Assembly: GCA_030054835.1 (NCBI GenBank)
Contig: JASGVS010000043.1
Coordinates: 124,001-188,000 of the forward strand
Direction: 5' to 3'
Source: UBA3910 sp002391465
Lineage (GTDB): Bacteria; Bacillota; Limnochordia; Darwinibacteriales; Darwinibacteriaceae
Length of the DNA: 64,000 bases
Below the pieces are notes generated by a model. The model made no database searches, was not told the DNA's origin, and saw nothing but the letters and a program-made list of their open reading frames with translations. A program made the translations under genes and the position numbers. How positions within the stretch are numbered: the first letter of the stretch is position 1; every line of letters begins with the position of its first letter. Below, piece after piece: positions 57,728 through 64,000 of the stretch.

Positions 57728-58952
57728 AGCCCAACCACCTCCTTACCAACTTTAGGCTGGTTATAAACTGATCGATTTCTTCCTTCGTGTTGTACAAAGC
57801 GAAACTCACCCGTGCTGTTGCAGGCGCCTGAAGGAACTTCATGAGCGGTTGGGCACAGTGATGGCCTGCCCTTAGCGCAACTGCACCTTCAGCATCAACG
57901 ATTGTAGCTACATCGTGGGGATGACACCCTTCCAGCGTGAAGGAGATCACTGGTCCCCGCCCCTCGGCCTCAGTCGGACCGTATATCTTCACATAAGGGA
58001 TTTCAATCAGTTTATTCAAGGCGTACGCAGTAAGTTCATGCTCATGGGTGTAAATCGCTTCCCAGGATAGGGAATGTAAATAGTCGATGGCGGCAGCCAG
58101 GCCAACCGCCCCTTCCACATTAGGCGTACCCGCTTCGAACCTATACGGTATTGCCTTGAAAGAAGCGTCCTGCTCTTCAACATATTCCACCATCTCACCC
58201 CCGGTGAGAAACGATGGCATTTTTTCCAGCAGTTCCCGTTTGCCGTAGAGCACCCCAATACCCATTGGAGCATACATCTTATGGCCCGAAAAGGCGAAGA
58301 AATCAGCATCAAGTGCCTGCACATCCGTCCTTAAGTGGGAAACACTCTGGGCACCATCTACCACAACTACTGCACCCTGCCGATGGGCATGGTCTATTAC
58401 TGCTTTTACAGGATTTATGGTACCCAACACATTGGACATGGTTGCGATGGCCACTACTGCTGTCTTGTCTGTTATTACCTCTTCAACTTGCTGCCAGTCC
58501 AAGCTGTAGTCATCCGCCAGGTAGAGATAACGTAGTACGGCTCCCCTCGCTTTGGCCACCTGCTGCCACGGGACGAGATTGCTGTGGTGCTCGGAAATGC
58601 AAACAACAATCTCCTGTCCTTCCTTTACCTCACTTAAGCCGAAAGAGTAAGCGACTAAGTTCAAAGCTTCGGTGGCGTTTCGAGTGAAGATGATCTGTTC
58701 GGGTGTGGGGGCGTTAATAAAGCCTGCTACCTTTGCCCTAGCTTCTTCCAACAGCATTGTGGCCTTCACTCCCAGGTAATGGGCGCCCCGATGGGGATTG
58801 GCGTGAAATTTTTCCTTGTACTGCTTAACTGCTTCCATCACCTGAACTGGAACGTGGGTAGTTGCCGCGTTATCAAAATACACAAGCTGCCTACCCCGGA
58901 TCTGCTGCTGCAGGATGGGAAAATCCCCGCGAATCGAATTTATGTCGTACAC
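57717..58952 (-). CDS. sufS: Cysteine desulfurase SufS
   Basis: A 411-residue class II PLP enzyme that takes sulfur from cysteine for Fe-S clusters. The PLP lysine is K225 (FSGHKMYAP) and the persulfide cysteine C366 (RAGHHCAQP). GTG start at 58952 overlaps the sufD end by 13 bases. Its acceptor SufU is encoded next. Confidence 0.96.
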   Translation of the reverse strand: MYDINSIRGDFPILQQQIRGRQLVYFDNAATTHVPVQVMEAVKQYKEKFHANPHRGAHYLGVKATMLLEEARAKVAGFINAPTPEQIIFTRNATEALNLVAYSFGLSEVKEGQEIVVCISEHHSNLVPWQQVAKARGAVLRYLYLADDYSLDWQQVEEVITDKTAVVAIATMSNVLGTINPVKAVIDHAHRQGAVVVVDGAQSVSHLRTDVQALDADFFAFSGHKMYAPMGIGVLYGKRELLEKMPSFLTGGEMVEYVEEQDASFKAIPYRFEAGTPNVEGAVGLAAAIDYLHSLSWEAIYTHEHELTAYALNKLIEIPYVKIYGPTEAEGRGPVISFTLEGCHPHDVATIVDAEGAVALRAGHHCAQPLMKFLQAPATARVSFALYNTKEEIDQFITSLKLVRRWLGYES

Positions 58953-60046
58953 TGGCCCGTCAACCTCGCTTCCAACTCCCCTTCGATTTGAGACCGTACC
59001 TGACGAGGCAGCTCAGCCAAAACGGGCCAGCAAGCTGCCTTGACCAGAGAAACGGTTGCTTCTTCCTGGCTTAAACCCCTGCTCATCAAATAGAAGAGTT
59101 GATTGGCATCTACCTTCCCGGCGCTCGCCGCATGACCACCCATAATGTCATCTTCCTCTGAAAGAAGCAGAGGTATGGCGCTGGATGATACGTCTGGATC
59201 AAGGAGGAGGGCGTATTCCTCCTCATTGCCTTCGGATAGCCTTGCCCCGCGCTTAAAGTCCAGCGTACCACGGAAGACTTTGCGGGATTTATCCTTTAGT
59301 GCACCTTTCACCAAAAGATCGCTCGTACTACGAAAACCGGTATGGATCATGTGATAACTCAAGTCCAAGACCCGTTCACCATCACCTAGGTACATTGACT
59401 TAGTGAGCGTTGCCGCATTATCCGCCACGCGGCTCAGGTAATTGGTGATAGAGAACTTGCCCCCAAGTTCTACTTGGCTGAAACGCACCGTGGAGTACGG
59501 ACTGGCTTCAACGTAGAGGGAATCGAAGTGAGCTCCCTGGTCGTTTAGCCTTTGTATTTTTACCAGGTGTACCTCTGCACCCTCTTCGGCTAAAATTTTC
59601 GTTACCCCGTTGTGAATTGTAGACGAACCTTCATCAGATGAGTATTCCATCACAACAGTGACGGAAGCCCCCCTTTCAGCCGCAACCACATTAAGATCCA
59701 GCAGAACATCGTTCTCACCGTCCAAATGGTAAGGAATGACAACGGGTTCACTTACAGCTACGCCAGCAGGAGCAAGAAGTTCGATACCCGCATTGAAATG
59801 GTCCTCCACTAGGCCCACAAGTTCACTGGATGCTCCATAGGGAATCTCGGAGAGCAGTTTGAGTCGGGAAACGGAGGAACCCGCCCTATTTATCTTCACT
59901 TCATGGTCCAACTGGGGCAAATAGGCATGGGTGTATGGTTTTAGGGGCACCTGAAGCGGTTCACTAATATTGTATTCATTTAGCTTAAGCCAACGATAGC
60001 CCAGCCTCGGCAGTCTATTCATTGGCGCAGATATAGTCTTCATCAT
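58940..60046 (-). CDS. sufD: Fe-S cluster assembly protein SufD
   Basis: A 368-residue beta-helix protein, the partner of SufB in the SufBC2D scaffold. The C-terminal core domain (GHAASAGKVDANQLFYLMSRGLSQEEA) is shared with SufB, and the middle is a run of beta-helix repeats. The ATG pair at 60046/60043 follows GGGAGGAGG. It is somewhat short for SufD (commonly 400 or more), with the difference in the N-terminal region. Confidence 0.93.
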   Translation of the reverse strand: MMKTISAPMNRLPRLGYRWLKLNEYNISEPLQVPLKPYTHAYLPQLDHEVKINRAGSSVSRLKLLSEIPYGASSELVGLVEDHFNAGIELLAPAGVAVSEPVVIPYHLDGENDVLLDLNVVAAERGASVTVVMEYSSDEGSSTIHNGVTKILAEEGAEVHLVKIQRLNDQGAHFDSLYVEASPYSTVRFSQVELGGKFSITNYLSRVADNAATLTKSMYLGDGERVLDLSYHMIHTGFRSTSDLLVKGALKDKSRKVFRGTLDFKRGARLSEGNEEEYALLLDPDVSSSAIPLLLSEEDDIMGGHAASAGKVDANQLFYLMSRGLSQEEATVSLVKAACWPVLAELPRQVRSQIEGELEARLTGQCTT

Positions 60047-60058
60047 TTGCCTCCTCCC

Positions 60059-61465
60059 TTACCCGATGGTACCTTCCAGTTCAAGCTGGACAAGGCGGTT
60101 CATCTCTACTGCGTATTCCAGGGGCAGCTCCTTTGAGATGGGTTCCACAAAACCCCTCACAATCATGGCTTTTGCTTCCTCTTCATCAATTCCCCTGCTC
60201 ATCAAGTAATAGATAGCTTCTTCACTGATGCGGCCGATTTTGGCTTCGTGACCTAAATCAACTTCATCCGTATCCACTTGGATGATGGGAATGGTGTCGG
60301 AAACGGAGTCGTTATCTAAGATCAGTGACTCACAGTCCACCGTTGATTTAGCATGCTTCGCCCTCTCCGTTATCTTCACCAATCCCCGATAGATGGCTTT
60401 GCCGCCACCTTTGGAAATTGACTTAGAGTTAATGTTGGAGGTTGTATACGGCGCAGCATGGACCACTTTGGCGCCCGTATCCAGCGTCTGTCCAGCGCCA
60501 GCAAAGGACACTCCGATGAATTCGGCCCGTGCCCGCTCGCCGCGGAGAATGCTCATGGGATACAACATGGATACCTTGGAACCAAAGGAACCAGAAATCC
60601 ACTCGATGGCACCGTCTTTGTCCACTAGGGCACGTTTGGTGTTTAGGTTGAACATGTTGCGGGACCAATTTTCGATGGTGCTGTAACGGAGCGTAGAACC
60701 TTCCCTTACAAACAGCTCAACACACCCCGCATGGAGATTGTTCACCGAATAACGGGGTGCTGAACATCCCTCGATGAAATGGAGATAGGAACCGGGTTCA
60801 GCAATTATGAGCGTGTGTTCGAACTGCCCGGCTCCTGGGGCATTGGAGCGGAAGTATGACTGCAGGGGGATTTCCACATGGACCCCTGCCGGAACATAAA
60901 CAAATGAACCGCCTGACCAGACTGCTCCATGCAGCGCCGCGAATTTGTGATCGCTTGGCGGCACAAGCCGCATAAAGTGCTCCCGCACCAAGTCTTCATA
61001 CTCATGCAGAGCGGTTTCCATATCTAAATAGACTACACCCTGTGCAGCTACACTATCCCTTATGCTGTGGTAGACAACCTCAGAATCGTATTGGGCACCC
61101 ACTCCAGCCAGAAATTCGTGTTCTGCCTTAGGAATACCCAAAAGATCAAATGTCTGTTTTATGTCAGTGGGAATATCATCCCAGCTCAGCTTCCTTTCCA
61201 CGTTAGGTTTTACATAGGTGACAATATTCTCCACATCCAATTCAGTTAGATCCGGCCCCCAAGGAGGCAGATCAAGCTCGTGATACACCTCAAGGGATTT
61301 GAGCCGAAACTCCAGCATCCAAGCGGGTTCACTCTTCTGTCTTGAGATTTCTCTTACAATTTCCTCTGTGAGACCCTTATCCGTTTTGAAACTGAAGGAG
61401 AAGGGATTCCGCTGATCGTAGATAGTGCGGTCGATATCCGCTACGTATGTCTTTTTGCGAGTCAC
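60059..61465 (-). CDS. sufB: Fe-S cluster assembly protein SufB
   Basis: A 468-residue scaffold subunit. Characteristic stretches are YVPAGVHVEIPLQSYFR, GCSAPRYSVNNLHAGCVEL, TVDCESLILDNDSVSDTIP and the C-terminal LGHEAKIGRISEEAIYYLMSRGIDEEEA, which includes the cluster-binding cysteine (DCESL) and catalytic Glu/His region. GTG start follows AGGAGGG. It is made between sufC and sufD. Confidence 0.97.
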   Translation of the reverse strand: MTRKKTYVADIDRTIYDQRNPFSFSFKTDKGLTEEIVREISRQKSEPAWMLEFRLKSLEVYHELDLPPWGPDLTELDVENIVTYVKPNVERKLSWDDIPTDIKQTFDLLGIPKAEHEFLAGVGAQYDSEVVYHSIRDSVAAQGVVYLDMETALHEYEDLVREHFMRLVPPSDHKFAALHGAVWSGGSFVYVPAGVHVEIPLQSYFRSNAPGAGQFEHTLIIAEPGSYLHFIEGCSAPRYSVNNLHAGCVELFVREGSTLRYSTIENWSRNMFNLNTKRALVDKDGAIEWISGSFGSKVSMLYPMSILRGERARAEFIGVSFAGAGQTLDTGAKVVHAAPYTTSNINSKSISKGGGKAIYRGLVKITERAKHAKSTVDCESLILDNDSVSDTIPIIQVDTDEVDLGHEAKIGRISEEAIYYLMSRGIDEEEAKAMIVRGFVEPISKELPLEYAVEMNRLVQLELEGTIG

Positions 61466-61479
61466 TGCTTCTCACCCTC

Positions 61480-62217
61480 CTAACGGTAGGCAGCAAAGCC
61501 CGATTCTTCCACGTGGGCCAAGAGCTCCTTGCCGCCGCTCTCAACAATGCGGCCTTCTACTAAGAAATGGACACAATCCGCTGCAATGTGTTCCAAAAGA
61601 CTCTGGTGGTGGGTAATGATCAGAAGTGAATTCTCGGGATTGTGAAATCCCTTGACCCCCTTGGCAACCACCTGCACCGCATCAATGTCCAGGCCAGAAT
61701 CGGTCTCATCCAAAACGGCCAGGATGGGGTTGAGTATCAACATCTGGAGAATCTCGCTTTTCTTCTTTTCTCCGCCTGAAAAGCCGTGGTTGAGATAGCG
61801 CTCCGCGTATTTAGCGTCCATCTCAAGGACAGACATCTTTTCCTGCAGCAGCTTATGAAACTCAAGCAATCCCGGCTGCTCACCTTCCCCAGAACCCTTC
61901 GCCGTCCGCAAAAAGTCCGCCAGGGTTATACCGGGAATTTCTTGCGGATACTGGAAGGACAAAAAGAGGCCCAACCGGGCTCGCTCATGGGGAGCCATTT
62001 CCGTAACGTCTTCCCCGCGAAACTCAATCCTTCCCCCCACTACTTCGTAAGAGGGATGACCCATCAAAACATTGGCAAGGGTTGACTTACCGGCACCGTT
62101 AGGCCCCATTAACACATGGACCTCGCCCAAACCGACTTCTAGGTCGAGGCCATTGAGTATCCTCTTACCGTCTATCTCTACCTGTAGATTCTCTATTCTC
62201 AAGAGTGGATTTGCCAT
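61480..62217 (-). CDS. sufC: Fe-S cluster assembly ATPase SufC
   Basis: A 245-residue ABC-type ATPase that drives the SufBCD scaffold. Walker A GPNGAGKST (38-46), signature LNHGFSGGEKKKSEIL and Walker B ILAVLDETDSGLDIDAV are present; the D-loop and H-loop (LLIITHHQSLLE) follow. ATG follows GGCAGGAGG. It leads the sufCBDSU operon, a common Firmicutes order. A palindrome lies 60 bases upstream. Confidence 0.97.
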   Translation of the reverse strand: MANPLLRIENLQVEIDGKRILNGLDLEVGLGEVHVLMGPNGAGKSTLANVLMGHPSYEVVGGRIEFRGEDVTEMAPHERARLGLFLSFQYPQEIPGITLADFLRTAKGSGEGEQPGLLEFHKLLQEKMSVLEMDAKYAERYLNHGFSGGEKKKSEILQMLILNPILAVLDETDSGLDIDAVQVVAKGVKGFHNPENSLLIITHHQSLLEHIAADCVHFLVEGRIVESGGKELLAHVEESGFAAYR

Positions 62218-62276
62218 TTTACTACCTCCTGCCAGGATTCGAAAACTTTCCCTTCTGCAAGGATAACATATTTTAA

Positions 62277-62288
62277 TTGCGTTCGCAA
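62277..62288. repeat. Inverted repeat upstream of sufC
   Basis: TTGCG at 62277-62281 and CGCAA at 62284-62288 with a two-base centre form a compact inverted repeat in the sufC promoter region. It could bind an Fe-S or redox regulator such as an Rrf2-family protein, but no known motif is matched confidently. Confidence 0.4.
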
Positions 62289-62323
62289 CTAAACCAAAAC
62301 TAGGCTAAGCTGGAAACAGGTAG

Positions 62324-62347
62324 AAAAAAATGGGGCATATGCCCCAT
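62324..62347 (-). terminator. Terminator downstream of GNAT gene
   Basis: ATGGGGCATATGCCCCAT at 62330-62347 is fully self-complementary; on the minus strand it ends in seven Ts. It closes the deaminase-GNAT transcript ahead of sufC. Confidence 0.88.
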
Positions 62348-62377
62348 CTACAGACCACAACCATCAGCTTTTGGGCG

Positions 62378-62821
62378 TCAGGCATCCAGATCCTTGATCA
62401 GTTCGATTTCGTCTCTAATTGGTATACCGTAATTCCCAATTAAGGGGATTTCGGGTTTGATCTCCCGTGACTTCTCAATGGCATTGGGGATGAGGCGAAA
62501 AAGGACAAATCCCCGTTTTTGGTAAAACCTTAGAGCATTTATATTGTCATTTGTCGTTGTGAGCCTAATCCTTCTGCAACCGTTTTCCCTAGCAGCCTTT
62601 TCCACTTCCTTGATTAGGGCTGTGCCAATTCCCCTGCCCACTTCCAGACTGTCCAAGGAGGTTATCTCACAGTCGCTGCCGTGAAAAGTATAGGTGACGA
62701 GGCCAATTATCTCCTGCGCCTCGTCAAGGAGTGCAAACCCATCCAAGTCGGAACACTCGTAGATACCGCTGGATATGACCATTTGGCTGCTGCCCCAGCG
62801 GCCCACGAAAAACTCTTTCAC
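62378..62821 (-). CDS. GNAT family N-acetyltransferase
   Basis: A 147-residue acetyltransferase with the acetyl-CoA loop in LEVGRGIGTALIKEVEKAA (about 60-78) and the following IRLTTTNDNINALRFYQKRGFVLFRL segment typical of GNAT proteins. The target is unknown. GTG start follows CGGAGG. It lies 59 bases after the dCMP deaminase-like gene. Confidence 0.9.
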   Translation of the reverse strand: MKEFFVGRWGSSQMVISSGIYECSDLDGFALLDEAQEIIGLVTYTFHGSDCEITSLDSLEVGRGIGTALIKEVEKAARENGCRRIRLTTTNDNINALRFYQKRGFVLFRLIPNAIEKSREIKPEIPLIGNYGIPIRDEIELIKDLDA

Positions 62822-62880
62822 TTTATCCTCCGGTAACTATTCAATTGGGTGAAACTTCATCTCAACACCTCAACAGAATA

Positions 62881-63336
62881 TTACAGCCCATCGCCGGCTG
62901 GTGCAGGCATCTTCTCAATCCCTATCCCAGCAGCCTCAAATAATTCCAGGGCATCTTTTGAGCGGTAATCGTGTCGGTAATACACCTTCTGAACGCCGCC
63001 AAGGTTTATCAAGCGCTTGGCACACATGACACAAGGGAGATGGGTGACAAACACAATCTTTTTTGTTTCCCGCGGCACATCGCAGTTAATAACCGCGTTT
63101 TCTTCCGAGTGAAGACAGCCACAGTTACCCGGTGTTTCCCGGTCGCACCTATTGGGCAGTCCGGTTGCATTACCGTTATAACCCAAGCTGACTACCTTGC
63201 GGAAGTCCTCACTTGTGATTACGGTGCCCACCTGTAACCGCTGACAAGTTGACCGTGTTGCAATTATTTCAGCCAACTTCATATATACCTCTTGAAAGGA
63301 TGGGCGTTTCCTCTCCAATTCCGGCACTAGCTGCAC
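62881..63336 (-). CDS. Deoxycytidylate deaminase family protein (ComEB-like)
   Basis: A 151-residue zinc deaminase. The zinc site is HSEENAV (H in GCLHSEE, catalytic Glu next) and PCVMCAKRLI; extra Cys residues (CDRETPGNCGC) before the first motif are typical of dCMP deaminases. It would turn dCMP to dUMP for thymidylate synthesis; a ComEB-like role cannot be excluded. GTG start at 63336; 13 bases after the GrpB-GNAT gene stop. Confidence 0.9.
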   Translation of the reverse strand: MQLVPELERKRPSFQEVYMKLAEIIATRSTCQRLQVGTVITSEDFRKVVSLGYNGNATGLPNRCDRETPGNCGCLHSEENAVINCDVPRETKKIVFVTHLPCVMCAKRLINLGGVQKVYYRHDYRSKDALELFEAAGIGIEKMPAPAGDGL

Positions 63337-63349
63337 CCCCCACTTTTGC

Positions 63350-64000
63350 TCAATATCTGTACTCTTGTCCGTCCACTTCTATCGTCCTGTGCAGTTCTTC
63401 CTTGTTCCACGCTTTCCGAATCTCGATCAGGTTGAGGACATTATAGCCCAGTTTAGCCAAAAAGGCGATTATTTTCTTATTGTTGGGATGGACCCAGTTA
63501 TACAAAGTGTCCTGCCCCAAATCTGCGGCCAATTTCTCTGCCTGACTATAAAGCATAGTCGCTACTCCTTGCCGCCTCATTTCAGGCAATACATACATAT
63601 ACTCCGCCCAGACGACATCTCCATCAACCCGGCAGACGATGTAGCCAAGCAGCTTTCCACCCTCACCTTCCGCCACGAAAATGGGCATGTCTTTTGCCAA
63701 ATAGGAATTCAACTCTTCTTCAGCATTACCCAGGTCGACCTCAGTTGTCTCCTCTTTAAGCTGACTAAGCTCAACTCTGAAGGCGGCTATGAGCCAAACA
63801 AGCTCAGGCTTGTCGCGTTCTTCCGCTGGGCGGATAGTGAACGGCTTTCGTTCAGAGTAGTACCACCTAAGGGCCTGCGCCTCCACGCGCTTAACAAAGG
63901 AATCCTTGCCGTCCATATAAGCGTTAATGTCATTGGGAAAAGTTCGCGCCAGATTCTGCTTCAACTCTCCGTATTCTGCAGCTACATCTGGATGAGCACG
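63350..64000 (-). CDS. GrpB-GNAT fusion protein, C-terminal part (cut by right edge)
   Basis: The frame stays open to the right edge. A TTG at 63964 is a possible start, but the codons ahead of it read RAHPDVAAEYGELKQ, continuing LARTFPNDINAYMDGKDSFV, which matches the C-terminal helix of GrpB (UPF0157) proteins. A GNAT domain follows (FTIRPAEERDKPELVWLI; acetyl-CoA loop PEMRRQGVATMLYSQAEKLA; WVHPNNKKIIAFLAKLGY). So the gene is probably a GrpB nucleotidyltransferase-fold domain fused to an acetyltransferase, with the N-terminus outside. Function unknown. Confidence 0.75.
   Translation of the reverse strand, partial: RAHPDVAAEYGELKQNLARTFPNDINAYMDGKDSFVKRVEAQALRWYYSERKPFTIRPAEERDKPELVWLIAAFRVELSQLKEETTEVDLGNAEEELNSYLAKDMPIFVAEGEGGKLLGYIVCRVDGDVVWAEYMYVLPEMRRQGVATMLYSQAEKLAADLGQDTLYNWVHPNNKKIIAFLAKLGYNVLNLIEIRKAWNKEELHRTIEVDGQEYRY

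Noticed and set aside
58214..58687. A 157-codon plus-strand frame within sufS
   Set aside because: Antisense to the PLP domain of sufS with unnatural Pro/His/Leu composition.

Overview
This 64 kb stretch is ordinary-density, chromosomal DNA of an endospore-forming, flagellated member of the Bacillota (Firmicutes sensu lato). The support is direct: spoIIM, the spoIIAA-spoIIAB-sigF operon, spoVAC-AD-AE, spoVK and CotF-type coat genes; a CheC/CheD/FliY (Bacillus-type) chemotaxis set; a trpS T-box leader; lexA divergent from a yneA-like gene with Gram-positive SOS boxes; and a SufCBDSU cluster. A TonB-ExbB-ExbD set and a one-SLH-domain coiled-coil protein with a hydrophobic C-terminal tail point to a possible two-membrane envelope. 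An uncultured anaerobic lineage of the Limnochordia type would fit, but that placement is inference. No phage, insertion sequence, CRISPR array or rRNA was seen.

Layout, left to right. 1-9 kb: the end of an endonuclease Q gene, a histidine phosphatase, then the classic spoIIM-xerD-deoB-pdp-dacF-spoIIAA-spoIIAB-sigF order. 8-15 kb: a block placed between sigF and spoVA, made of a PHP phosphoesterase, an acetyltransferase, exbB-exbD-tonB, a secreted protein with a cohesin-like C-terminus and the SLH coiled-coil protein. 15-17 kb: spoVAC-AD-AE. 17-27 kb: cheW-fliM-fliY-cheA-cheY-cheC-cheD-cheB-cheR-fapA, followed by a Gx transporter and a DUF421/DUF4363 pair on the other strand. 28.6-39.5 kb: miaB, mutS-mutL-miaA, spoVK, a YnbB-type PLP enzyme, surE and small unknowns. 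39.7-41 kb: the SOS switch lexA/yneA. 41-46.5 kb: trpS with its T-box, a secreted unknown, a 3'-half fragment of initiator tRNA, degV, a Nudix hydrolase, tRNA-fMet, trxA under a CsoR/CstR-like palindrome, and a DnaQ-type exonuclease. 46.5-51.5 kb: a DUF438/hemerythrin/PAS protein, two CotF-like coat proteins, transketolase with pduL, and tRNA-Trp. 51.6-57.2 kb: helD, a SagB-type oxidoreductase, an EamA transporter and a MATE exporter. 57.3-64 kb: sufCBDSU, two acetyltransferases and a dCMP deaminase; the last gene, cut by the right edge, appears to be a GrpB-GNAT fusion.

The genes fall into working groups. SpoIIAA/SpoIIAB gate sigma-F; SpoVA proteins move dipicolinic acid; SpoIIM acts in engulfment. 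The che/fli block lets CheA phosphorylate CheY and CheB, while CheC, CheD and FliY tune adaptation and remove phosphate at the motor. MutS-MutL, endonuclease Q and LexA cover DNA repair and damage response. Suf builds Fe-S clusters used, for example, by MiaB. The most unusual part is the envelope block inserted between sigF and spoVA, which I rank as the best candidate for an undescribed system.
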